From assembly GCF_019097595.1 (NCBI RefSeq), contig NC_080712.1:19368146-19432145 (forward strand): a stretch of 64,000 nucleotides of DNA, written 5' to 3'. Below, piece after piece: positions 1-10,760 of this stretch; the first letter of the stretch is position 1, and each line of letters opens with the position of its first letter. The notes beneath the pieces were generated by a model. The model ran no database searches. It saw nothing but the letters and a program-made list of their open reading frames with translations, and had not been told where the DNA came from. Source of the DNA: Hemibagrus wyckioides. Its lineage: Eukaryota > Chordata > Actinopteri > Siluriformes > Bagridae. Both the position numbers and the translations under genes were made by a program.

Positions 1-1178
1 TGGACAGAAAACAAGTTATTAAGTTCCTGTTAGCATTTACATTTATAGCAGCTATAAAAGTCATTTACTTTCCAAGAGCCTCTTTTTTGCTTTGAAATTA
101 AGACAAAAATGAGACAAAAAGACCAAAATGTACCTTATTAAGTTAATAAGAAAACACATAGCTAACTGTGTGCACTAAGGAACAGCTTTACCTCTAAATT
201 TTATAATGCCCTGACATCAGAGACTCCTTTAATGAATGCTAAAAAATTGTTTCCTTACAGAAAATATTACCATGTTAACTTTACCTTTTGGTAGCATCTG
301 CAAAGCTAAGTATGAGTAGAAATGAGTAAAATCATTGTAAATCTGAATAGCCTTTTTAACACTAAATCCAAAAGTATGTGGACATGTTAAATACCACATT
401 ATTATTACCATTATTTTTATTATATTTTATTTAACCTTGATTTCAGGTTACAGTCCGTGTTGAATTAAGCTTGTTCTCCCCACATAGGGGTGGGTTTCCT
501 ACAGGTTCTTCCCACGTACAAGAAACATGCAAGCAGGTGGATGGGCTTTGCTGATGTACTAGGAAATTCACACAATAGTCTCTAGAGTTTATCATGACAC
601 AGACTCATGCCTGGAAAAAGACCAAGTGATTTGTTTTCTTATCTTTAACTTTGCAGTTTTGGTGAATCTGTGCCCATGATAGCCTCAGATTCTTGTTCTT
701 GGCTCAATCTGGTTTTCTGCTGTTGTAACTCAACTTTCTGCTGTGTTTTATGCATGCTGAGATGCTTTTCTGCTCATCACAGTTGTAGAGTGATTATGAA
801 TTACTATAGACTTCCTGCAAACTTGAACTTACCTGTCCATTTTCCTTATCAACAAGCCATTTCCACCCACAGAACTATCTTAAGGTTTATTGTTTTTTGC
901 ACCATTTCGTATAAACTCTAGAAAATCCCATGAGATCATCAGTCTCTGAAATACTCATACCAGTCTGTCTGGTATAACATCCATGTCACTGATAAAGTAA
1001 CAGATCACATGTTTTCTTCATTCTGATGCATTGTGCTTCTGCCACTTTAACAGAATAAATGAGCAGCTGTACAGGTTTTACTATTAAAGTGGATGGTAAA
1101 TATATAGAAGTTAAATGAAAGTATGAATGTTTATATATGTATATTACACACATCAGCCTCTGTTTTCTTCTGTTTTAG
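1..1178. other. DHX57 intron upstream of its first visible exon
   Basis: No coding exon was found here. The next exon needs an upstream exon ending two bases into an arginine codon, and that exon lies outside the window. The stretch is AT-rich and contains one SINE-like fragment near 465-570. Short open frames in it have no recognisable sequence. Confidence 0.7.
465..570 (+). repeat. SINE-like repeat fragment (central part)
   Basis: The stretch reads like the central body of a very common fish tRNA-core SINE-type repeat: a 'tgttctcccc' block, a 'gggtttcct' block and a closing 'aaacatgcaagcaggtgga' block, in the usual order. Head and tail are missing. Other fragments of this type are near 10.1, 18.9 and 20.6 kb. 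Family assignment is from memory. Confidence 0.5.
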
Positions 1179-3159
1179 GGTTAAAGTATTGGAGATGTTC
1201 TCCAAGACTCCTCTGCACTCTGTGTTTTCACGGCTTATAGAACCTCCAGCACAGGGCAGTCTGGAGGCAGCTAAGCAAAGACTCTCTGCTCTTGGTGCAC
1301 TTACTGAAGCTGAGTGCCTCACTCCTCTTGGTTGGCATCTCGCCTGCCTACCAGTGGATGTGCGCATTGGAAAGTTGATGCTGCTGGGTGCAATCTTCCG
1401 TTGTCTGGACCCAGCCCTCACCATCGCCGCTAGCCTTGCCTTCAAGAGCCCATTTGTAAGCAACAATTAGTTTGTGCTCTGATTGCAGTTCTGCAGTCCT
1501 TCTCTTTTCTTTCATCATCCTTTTACTTTATCTCTTTCTCAGGTCTCCCCATGGGATAAACGTGAGGAGGCTAATGAGAGAAAACTGAGTTTTTCTCTCG
1601 CCAACAGTGACCATCTTGCTCTGCTACAGGCATATAAGGTTGTTGTGAATCCTGTGAAAAATGTTTTTTATCATAAATAATTCATCAAATTTTGATGATT
1701 CAATGTCCGTTGAACTTGAAATACACCAGTGATTATGTAATTGTTTGTGTGTGTGATAGGGTTGGTGTACTGCAGCACAGAATGGTTCACAGGCTGGCTA
1801 TGGTTACTGCAGAGAGAACTTCCTGTCTATCCGGGGACTACAGGTGAGTTTGTCCAACAACTGCCTAAATCATTTCAAATTTATTTAGTAGAATTGCTTT
1901 CTAATTAAGAATGTTTGCGTATGCATTTGTCTTATAGGAAATAGCATGTCTGAAGAGGCAGTTTGCAGAGCTCCTTTCTGATATCGGCTTTGTAAAGGAG
2001 GGACTGAAGGTCAGAACCATAGAAAGGATGAGCTCTAAAGGAACAGATGGTGTGCTGGAGGCTACAGGCTATGAGGTAATTCATTGTGCATGCTTATTAA
2101 TATATCTGTCTTTTGTGAAAGGTGCTTGAGATACTGAGTGCTGTAAAAATGTTAGCATGAGGTTGATTTTGACCACAGTTGACACAAAGCGAAGCTAATA
2201 AAGACATTCATTTTGTCTGTGTCTTTTTGTGTGTCTGTCTTTCTAAAAGGCAAATCTAAACTCTGATAACACAAAGCTGATGTCAGCAATGTTGTGTGCA
2301 GCCCTCTACCCCAATGTTGTCCAGGTCAGTCTCCTTAACACTTTTTCCAAATTATCAGGATTATGTTTTTTGCATTTTACTGTGAAATGTGCATGTGTGT
2401 CTGGTAGGTGCGAGCTCCACAGGGGAAGTATAAGCTGACAAGCAAAGGGGCTGTGAAGATGCAGCCAAAAGCTGAGGAACTCCGCTTCCTCACTAAAAAC
2501 GATGGGGCAGTTCACATCCATCCTTCCTCCGTCAACTTCATGGTAACATGCCACATTTGGTTCTGTTCCAGATTATTTCATATATGTTAAGCAGGCTGGC
2601 TTCACTCGATCTTTTTCTTCTTTACAGGTGCGTCATTATGACAGTCCATACCTGGTTTACCACGAGAAAGTGAAGACCAGCCGTGTGTTTATCCGGGACT
2701 GCAGTATGGTCTGTGTGTATCCCATGGTGCTGTTCGGTGGGGGGCAGGTCAATGTGGAGCTACAACGTGGCGAATTCATCATCTCTCTGGATGACGGCTG
2801 GATTCGATTCACTGCTGCCTCACATGAAGTAAGAGGGCTCATTTTCAGTCAGCGTCTTTGAATTAGGTTAAATACGTACATTAAATTCACTTCTGTAGAC
2901 ACTACGTAAAAAAAAATAGTGATACAGATAATCAGGATTCAGTGTACTGAAATCATTTTTCTTTTAACGTCAAAGCTGTTTTTTATTTATTTATTTATTT
3001 ATTTTTTGCATGTAGGTTGCTGAGCTGGTGAAGGAGCTGCGCTGGGAGCTCGACCAGCTCCTGGAGGAGAAAATCAAGAATCCGAGCATGGACTTGATCA
3101 CCTGCCCACGAGGCTCCCGCATCATACACACCATAGTATCTCTTATCTCAACACAGTAA
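1179..3159 (+). CDS. dhx57: DHX57, putative ATP-dependent RNA helicase, C-terminal exons (5' end outside window)
   Basis: Eight joined exons: 1179-1455, 1543-1638, 1760-1843, 1938-2075, 2250-2324, 2408-2542, 2628-2828 and 3016-3159 (stop TAA 3157-3159). All phases join cleanly and give the last 382 residues of a DEAH-box protein of about 1,390 residues. The helicase core is upstream, outside the window. What is visible is the HA2/ratchet region (LTPLGWHLACLPVDVRIGKL, FRCLDPALTIAASLAFKSPF) followed by the OB-fold region (VRHYDSPYLVYHEKVKTSRV, LFGGGQVNVELQRGEF, SLDDGWIRF). The protein ends CPRGSRIIHTIVSLISTQ, which fits vertebrate DHX57 better than DHX29 or DHX36. DHX57 is thought to act on RNA; its substrates are poorly known. 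Next to GALM and ATL2, as on human 2p22. Confidence 0.92.
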
Positions 3160-3797
3160 CACACATAACGATACACATATTTCTCACGTCTATCTGCATC
3201 GCATTCAAAGTAATTAAACGTCTTTCATATCCACCAAGAATGCCTTTTGTACAACACAGCTTTATTTTTATATATTTAAACTGGATAATACAGATTCACT
3301 CTTTATGTGATTTACATATAATTACATGTAATTTAGTTTGAATCATAATTGGATGCAAAAATGCATGTGCATTAAAAAAAAAAAAAGTAGTTACAAAGGT
3401 ATTGACATTTGAGCATTACTTGAAAATGAGCATGGATACTGCAGTTACGCTTTAGATATTTTCTTATTCTCTGCCTTTTTTCAGTCTGGTTATACAATGA
3501 AAGAAATACTCAACTGACAGAATGTCTTGAATAGTTATTATTTTTATTATGGTTTATGATGATTGGACATTTGTATTAATTACTTGATCTTGGACTGCAT
3601 AATACCAATAGAAAAAAAGTTTGTATGAAATGTTTAAATCATGCTGATCTGTGAACTTATCTTCATTTCACACAAATATATAGAAGTGCTTTAAATTTAT
3701 AATGCAGTCTTTTTGATTTTATAGGTGTCTTTGATGAAACGGTGGCCTTTCATCTGGCAGGACCACTTTACTAGATTGCTTTATGTATATTTTTGTC
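3160..3797. other. Convergent intergenic spacer, DHX57 / GALM 3' ends
   Basis: This 638-bp AT-rich spacer separates the DHX57 stop from the GALM stop on the opposite strand. It must hold both 3' UTRs. TTTATT, which is AATAAA on the minus strand, occurs at about 3264 and 3543 and could serve GALM. A poly-A run follows ATTAAA near 3371 on the plus strand. No gene was seen. Confidence 0.6.
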
Positions 3798-6236
3798 TCA
3801 GGCAACTGAGAAAGTAAAGCGCGTAGTGTGAATGTACTCCTCTCCCGGTCTCAGCAGAGATTCAGGAAACTTGGGCTAAAGGGAAAAGATAGAGTATAGC
3901 AACATTAATCCGACTTTGATGTCTTTTGCTGTCTCTGGGTTAACATGATTCTGTGCAGACACATCATAAAGACATAGGGCAGCAGGTCAGAAGTTGGGAA
4001 AATCTTACAGCATTAGTGCATAATTTAAACTCCATCTGGCATTTCATTACCTGATTAACAGCATCTGGCCAGTTCTGTGTCTCCAGACAAAAAGCGCTGT
4101 GTTTTGGGTATGACGTCCCTCCTTTCCCTCCAACTGTTCCATCCAGGAAGTTGGAAGTATAGAACTGAACACCAGGCTGGGTGGTGCTCACCTCCAGAAC
4201 ACGCCCTGTCCCAGGATGCACCACTCTGTAGCAAGCACAATAGATGTTCGATACACAGTCATGGTACTGATCAACAAGGACATAGTACTCTCAGTAAAGA
4301 TGAAAATAATTTTACCTGGCACACTTCCTCTCTTGTTTTGATTGTCCTGGAAGCCAAAGGCAGAAATTGTGGTCAAACCCAGGGCCAGGAAGTTCTTTAA
4401 GTCGAGTCCCAAGAAGAACCGGTTTGCGGAGGTCAAAGAGTGAATTTTCTACAGGTCTAATTTCTCCTGTTAAGAGAAATGCATAATGAATTTATTAATA
4501 TTTGAATCTAATGAATATAATGATAATTTAAAGCTAAGAAATCGAGCCATTAGGCTCAATAACTCTGAAGAGGCCATGCAACAGTTCACTCAAGCATCGC
4601 TAAGGGATTCCAATTAAATTTTAATACATTTCTTATGAATGTGTTTAGTTGTCTTTAGGCAAATATTCTATAGAATAACAGTAAATAATGAGCTACCTGT
4701 CGGAATCATGTTTTCATCTACAGGCAGGTATGTCTCTGCTGAGATGCTTACTTCATGGTCATAAATGTCTGGTGTACCCTGAGAAGAAAAGGAGAAGCAA
4801 CATTGCTTATGTTCTCCAAGATAGATACACGTGAATTAATGCTGACATTCTCCACTTCAGCAGGAGCCCTCAAAAAAAAAGGGGGGGACTGAATGAAACC
4901 ATTTCTTACAGTTTAGTACCATACAGTGAGTAGCCACTAAATCATTACCAACCAAAAGTACTCAAATAGAGGTAAACATCAGAAATGTTCACAGTCAACT
5001 ATTTATGCAATGCATTGTTCTTTGTGTACATTTCATTAATTATTAAGTTTAAATTATGTTATGTCAATATTGTTGTCAAATTTGGTCATTTCAGCATTCT
5101 GGACACATTTATTACTGCAAATGTTTCGTCTCACCTGTCCAGCCAGGTTGAAATAAGAGTGATTAGTCAGGTTGATTGGTGTAGTTTGATCAGTTTGGGC
5201 ACAGTAATGTACACTTAGTGTGTTTTCCTCCAGTGTGTAGGTAACAGAACCCTTCAGGTTGCCAGGATAACCCTCATCTCCATCAGGACTTGTGTGGCTC
5301 AGTTTCACTCCGTTTGCCACAGGCTCACTGCTCCACACAGCCTGACCATACAGGCCAAATGACAAAATGTAATAAAACGAAATGCATAAGAGTGGATTCT
5401 AAATAAGACCAGCACACATTTTCAGACAAGAGTGTATTTATTTATTTAGTGTGTCATAGTTTAAATATAACCTGGCTCGGATAACTTACCTTATCAAAGC
5501 CCCTGATGCCACCATGCAGGGAATTGGGTCCATTATTGATAGCCAGCTTATACACTTTTCCTTCTATTTCAAACTGACCCTTAGCAATACGGTTAGCAAC
5601 TCGACCTATCACAGCTCCAAAGTAGCGAGGATTAGTGAGATAACCTAGAAATGTAGACGATTAAAAATATTTATTCTTTCATTATGCAATTTTACAGCAA
5701 CTTTGAACTTAATGTGCATAATTAATAACCCAGTAAAATGTATACTACAGTAGTTAGAATGTTACATTGTTGACTAAAGGACTCAGGGAGAGAAGTAACC
5801 TGAACTTTGTACACTGTATATCTACGTATTGTGGGGTCTTTTGTTTGTACTTCGCCTGTAATGTTAACAAAAAAACCTTGACATTTGGAGGCTGCACATT
5901 AAAATGCATCCTGTTACTCAAACTCAGACCCAAGTGATCACGAGTGCAGAGGATTTGGAAGATCATGTGATATACATAGAATATATAAAGATTCCTTTCA
6001 GTGATCCAGCAAAGCTGAGTTAACAGTGAAAAGCCTGTAGTGAACTTACTTCCTAGATCATCAAAGCCTAACACTATATCCGCACTTTGTCCATTCCGAT
6101 CAAGTGTTTTGATGGCGGTTATGACACAGCCTAGAGAGAGGATTTCTACACTGACACTCTTGGATCGCAGTGTCCATTTTTCAACAGAACGCTGACCAGA
6201 TTCTAACGTTATCACATCTTTCTTCACCTCAGACAT
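3798..6236 (-). CDS. galm: GALM, galactose mutarotase (aldose 1-epimerase)
   Basis: Converts alpha- and beta-anomers of galactose and glucose in the cytosol, feeding the Leloir pathway. Seven exons in gene order: 6236-6050, 5644-5490, 5341-5135, 4778-4697, 4466-4316, 4225-4051 and 3875-3798. They join in phase to 345 codons (344 aa), close to the 342 aa of human GALM. Family residues are present: His106 in NSLHGG, His175 in [11 protein letters not shown], Asp242 in GFDHNFC and the catalytic-base Glu309 in [13 protein letters not shown]. The start is the first ATG of a frame beginning MSEVKKDV, with stops upstream. The gene is compact (2.4 kb) and converges on DHX57. No break was seen. Confidence 0.95.
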
Positions 6237-7080
6237 CTCGGAATAAGTCTGCTAACACAAACCGTTTTTGAAGTTAGTCAGCTGTCCTAACTCTCCGACA
6301 ACGGAACTCAAAATCTGAACCAGCTCGGGATGTGCCGACTCTTTGAACCGACTCTTTTAGGTGAACAATTGGAGCTGTACAGTTGCAAACATGAAACACT
6401 TTCGATGCATTTAATAAATGTGAAATACTTTTCAATGCATTTATACTAATTAATACGTTCTGTGCTAATATCAACATTGAGAATTTAAATTAAAATATAA
6501 ACCTTTGGATCGAAGTCCTAAAACGTTTTCTTATTTGTGGGGAAATGGCAATAATCTGGTGGGGAACTGAAAGAGTCGATTCTTTCTGTTGTGAAACGGG
6601 CCAGATTATCCATCCATTGACGAGACGGACCTTGAGCACGTGGTCAAATACGTCACCATAACGCGACACTATACTGTGTGGTAAATGTTTTATTCCTATC
6701 CGTTTTCTGACATATTCTTATTACACTCGTGCGCAAATGCATTTCCTTACTGACAAATCAAGTATCTTATTCTGTAGTATGAATTCTTTCATTCTAAATA
6801 ACTTAAATCACAGCTCAGACCTGTTTTATTTAGTTGCAGTCCAGCTTTAGATCTAGGGCTTAAGTATGCCTGAAGCAAGAATACCGCTTTGTGCCTGATC
6901 TAGTGATCTTTCGAGAGCAAGTCGATTTTTTGTTCCATTTTTTAGATAAACACTACGAACAGACTCGCATTTCTGTAGAACCACTGATTGGAAATAATAA
7001 CGACACAAAAGCAACATCTACACACATACTTAGACAAGCAATTAACTAATCAAGTGCCAGCAGTGCAGTCCATAAAATAA
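6237..7080 (-). promoter_or_regulatory. GALM 5' flank / likely promoter
   Basis: This region lies upstream of the GALM start on the minus strand. At 6600-6690 there is a cluster with more CpG than its surroundings. It holds a palindromic E-box CACGTG at 6637-6642 and a TACGTCAC half-CRE at about 6649-6656. These could bind USF/ChREBP-type and CREB-type factors, but that is inference. The transcription start is not visible, and no other gene was seen up to the Tc1 element at 7081. Confidence 0.4.
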
Positions 7081-8229
7081 TACACTATGTTGCCAAAGGT
7101 TTTTGGGATGTCTGCCTTTACATGCACATGAACTTTAATGGCATCCTATTCTTAATCTTAATTAAGGGTTTAATATGGAGTTGGCCCGCCTTTTGCATCT
7201 ATAACAGTTTCAGCTCTTCTGGGAAAGCTTTCCACAAGGAGTGTGTTTATGGGAATTTTCCACCATTCATCTAGAAGCGCATATGTGAGGTCAGGCACTG
7301 ATGTTGTACAAGAAGACCAGGCTTGTAGTCTCCTCTCTAATTCATCCCAAATATTTTCTATCAAATTGAGGTCAAGACTCTGTGCAGACCAGTCAAGTTC
7401 CTGCACGCCAAACTCACTCATACATGACTTTATGATCCTTGCTTTGTGCACTGGTGCACAATCATGTTGGAACAGGAAGGGGTCATCCCCAAACTGTTCC
7501 CTCAAAGCTGGGAACATGAAATTGTCCCAAATGTCTTGGTATGCTGAAGCATTAAGAGTTCCTTTCACTGAAACTAAGGGGCCAAGCCCAACCCCTGAAA
7601 AATAAACCCCACACCATAATTCCCCCTCCACCAAACTTTACACTTGGCACAATGCAGTCAGGCAAGTACCGTTCTCCTGGCAACCGTCAAACCCAGACTC
7701 GTCCATCGGATTGACAGACAGAGAAGTGTGATTGGTCACTCCAGAGAACACTTTTCCACTGCTCTAGAGTCCAGTGGTGACATGCTTTACACCACTCCAT
7801 CCAACGCTTTGCATTGCACTTGGTGATGTAAGGCTTGGATGCAGCTGCTCCGTCATGAAAACCCATTCCATGAAGCTCTCTTCACACTCTCCTTGAGCTA
7901 ATATGAAGGCCACACAAAGTTTGGAGGTCTGTAGCTATTGAGTCAGAATGTTGGCGACTTCTGCGCACTGTGCGCCTCAGGATGCACTGACCGTGTTCTG
8001 TGATTTTAAGTGGCTTACCACTTCGTGGCTGAGTTGCTGTTGTTCCCAATTGCTTTCACTTTGTTATAATACCACTAACAGTTGACCGTGGAATATTTAG
8101 TAGTGAGGAAATTTCATGAATGGACTTTGCATGCCTAGGTGCTTGATTTTATACAACTGTGGAAGTGATTGGAACATGTGAATTCATTGATTTGGAGGGG
8201 TGTCCCAAAACCTTTGCAAATATAGTGTA
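7081..8229 (-). mobile_element. Full-length but inactive Tc1/mariner element
   Basis: About 1.15 kb, flanked by TA (7081-7082 and 8228-8229), the usual Tc1 target. The ends are inverted: the left reads TACACTATGTTGCCAAAGG and the right is its imperfect reverse complement (CCTTTGCAAATATAGTGTA). The transposase runs on the minus strand. Several mismatches between the ends and stops in the gene show an old copy. It sits between GALM and ATL2, 0.85 kb upstream of the GALM start. Confidence 0.9.
7170..8110 (-). pseudogene. Broken Tc1-family transposase
   Basis: The C-terminal half is open (7634-7170). It carries FQHDCAPVHKA with the second catalytic Asp, then an IENIWDELERR-type block that supplies the D34E glutamate, and it ends near VIDAKGG. 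Upstream on the same strand the HTH and linker region (for example ATQPRSGKPLKITEHG) can be read in other frames, but with at least one in-frame stop just before RELHGMGF. The copy is not expected to make an active enzyme. Confidence 0.85.
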
Positions 8230-8378
8230 TGTGTCATGGAAAGTCTGTTTAAACAAAAATCATTACTTTCAAAGACATGCTGTTTAGGGTGTCAAACATC
8301 AGACTTTATTGAAAATGCAACAAAGTTGTGATGTCTGCAGATAATACCACAGGGATAAATATTATATAATTATAGATA

Positions 8379-8710
8379 CAGGTCACCAGCTTTGAGTAAT
8401 GTGAACATTAACTATCAGAATGGGGGAAAAAAAAACTTTAATTTAGATTGTTGCATAATTGTTGGTGCCAAATGGGCTGGTTTGACTACTTCTGTAACTG
8501 CTGATCTCAGATTTTCATACACAAATGTCTCTAGAGGTTACTGAGAATGCTACAACAAAGAAAAAACATCCAGTGAGCTGCAGTTCTGCAGACAGGAAAC
8601 ACCTTTCTGATGAGGAAGGTCAGTGGAGAATGGCCAGACTGGTTGGAGCTGACAGGAAAACAACTCAGATAACCACTCTGTATAACAGTGGTAGACAGAA
8701 AAGGCATCAA
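8379..8710 (+). mobile_element. Fragment of a second Tc1 family
   Basis: The sequence matches, from memory, the 5' third of a widespread fish Tc1 family whose ends read ...CACTCACTGAGCACTTTATT. Markers are 'atcagaatgggg', 'attgttggtgccaaatggg' and 'cagataaccactctgta'. Both terminal repeats are missing. It is related to the copies at 10394, 15078 and 27170, but overlaps them in content, so it is a separate insertion and not one element split apart. Confidence 0.7.
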
Positions 8711-10393
8711 GCCACTCACCCACCAACTCCCTTCTCTTTCTTCCTCGTACCATCTGTCTCACCCTTTCTCCCTCTCCAGTCAGCTGGGCTTTTTGTGGCA
8801 TGCTTTGGTCATTTGAGTTCTGCATCTATTTGCTTGCAATGCATGCAAAGCAGTTCACTTGTAAAAAGTCACATACTCTGCTCTGTGCTAGTACCTTGGG
8901 AAAGCAGAAGGTAGATTTTTCTGTCGGCTGTACCAACCTATGTGGAAATGTGTTTGCCATCCCATAGGAAAATGAAAAATTGTTAAATATTTTGTCTGTT
9001 GAAAACCTGAAGTAGAATCTAAAATATTTTATACTATAAAATTTTGTATGAGATTAAACTTTAACTCATTAAATAGAAGTGTTTCTATTATCAAATATTT
9101 TCAATGCCAACAGAAAGAAGCTTAACTACTGTCACACATTTATGATATTTTACATTTAGCTCGTCATAATAGAATACCAGGTAAATGTATGCATGCAACA
9201 CTTAAGTGATAGATGTTAAATGAAAAAAAGAGGACATTTTCATGTTAAATACTGAAGAAATGCTCTCTGGTTCTTAATGTAGTACCATTGGTTGCATTAA
9301 ATATCCAAATTTGTGCATAATGTATTTGCAAATCACTGTGATTTAAGAAAAAAAGTTTTTAAAAGCATTTTAAAACACGGTGTCCAGGCGACCTTCTTCT
9401 AAATGTCCTGGCACATTTATATAAATAAACATACTATATATGGTAAGCAACTTCCTTAGTGCAGGTCCACTGCTGGTGACAAAATAAAGCATGCACTCTC
9501 AAAAACAGATCAACTAAACATGTAGTTTTTCAATTCAAATATACATCCAGTTATGGGCAATTTATTTTGTGTTACTTTTAACAAAGCCAATACTGTATAA
9601 GTATTATTTTTAACACATAAATCTGTGATCAGAATATAAAGAAAAGTAACAATTTTTTTTATTATTTGGACTACACTTATTGAACATAGTCTCACATTAG
9701 TGTAATCATGAGGGCAATGTAAAGGCAGTCAACAGTACAATTAGCTGATCATTTAAAAGACAGCTCTCCATTTTCTCCCCACGTTTGGTCACCCACCTGC
9801 CAGCACTCTAATATCATATGACAACAGCCAACTAGGTACAGGCTAACACATGCTTTCTCTGAGATGCGTGAAGTCACCCAACTACCACTTTTCAACTGCT
9901 GCTCATGCTATTTTACACAGCTGTGTAACATACTCCCTATATGCTGTCCCTCACACTCAGAGATCACAGAAAATTTTGTTTCCTTGGTTCTTAGCCAGGT
10001 TTCAAATTTTGGCTCGACACTAGGGTTAGCTCTTTTCTGAATATGTAATAATTAACAAGTATATTGAGTTCAGAAATAATTACTGAAAGGTTCGCACAAC
10101 AGGTAGTGTTACCACCTTACAGGATCATGGGAATGGCTCCACATCCACTGTCATGATCAGGATAAAGTAATTACTGAGTATGAATGAATGTATAAATGGT
10201 CCAACAAGGCACATTTACTCTAGCATACTGTAGTGATATCATTAAAGTAATGTAATGGTTGAGACTCCATTGAAAAGAATTATACCTTGTGTTAACAACA
10301 AGATGTGACCTTAGACGTGTAAGGCGGTTCTATCTCTCATTCTTTATCCAGAACCATACTATTATAATGTCAGTGTGCAGTTCTGCTGATTAA
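8711..10393. other. AT-rich intergenic sequence without a gene
   Basis: No exon, RNA gene or complete element was recognised. The only identifiable item is a SINE-like fragment near 10090-10195. The short open frames, including one continuing from the Tc1 fragment to 8914, have unstructured composition and no homolog I recognise. Confidence 0.6.
10090..10195 (+). repeat. Internally deleted SINE-like repeat
   Basis: The head block 'acaggtagtgtt...ccttacagg' is followed almost directly by the tail block 'gatcaggataaagtaattactga' and 'tgaatgaatg'. In the fish tRNA-core SINE these are about 250 bp apart, so the middle appears to be deleted. Confidence 0.5.
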
Positions 10394-10760
10394 AGCTGAT
10401 ATCCTGGGTTTTTCACACACAGAATGGTGCAAAAACAAAAAAACACTGAATGATTGACAGGTCTATTGGTGGAAACACAGAGTTTGTCATATTGGTTGAA
10501 GCTGCCAGGAAGGATATAGAAACTAAAAATAAGCATTCTTTACAATATTACAGTAGAAAAGCATCACAGAATACACAACACATCAAACCTTGAGGTGGAT
10601 GAGCTACAATAGCAGAAGACCACATCAGGTTCTACTTCTGTCAACTAAGAACAGAAATCTAAGGCTGCTCTAGGGACAGGCTTTCCAAAACTGTTCAGTT
10701 GAAGAATATGGGAAAAATAATCACCTGGTTCCAGTGTCCAGGTTTGTTCAGATTTCTGCC
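10394..10760 (+). mobile_element. Fragment of the CACTCACTGAGC-type Tc1 family
   Basis: Blocks 'cctgggtttttcacacacag', 'cttgaggtggatgagctac', 'agcagaagaccacatcaggt' and 'agaacagaaatctaaggctg' follow the order of the family's transposase region (sense on the plus strand). Between 10450 and 10560 the sequence diverges strongly. No terminal repeats remain and no open transposase frame is present. Confidence 0.65.

Noticed and set aside
1131..1466. 111-codon open frame on the minus strand
   Set aside because: It is the shadow of the DHX57 exon at 1179-1455, which has homology and phase-consistent splice sites.
4077..4400. 107-codon open frame on the plus strand
   Set aside because: It overlaps GALM exons 5 and 6 in antisense; the minus-strand reading carries the mutarotase motifs.
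8525..8914. 129-codon open frame
   Set aside because: Its first half is a Tc1 fragment in a non-coding frame and the rest has no recognisable protein.
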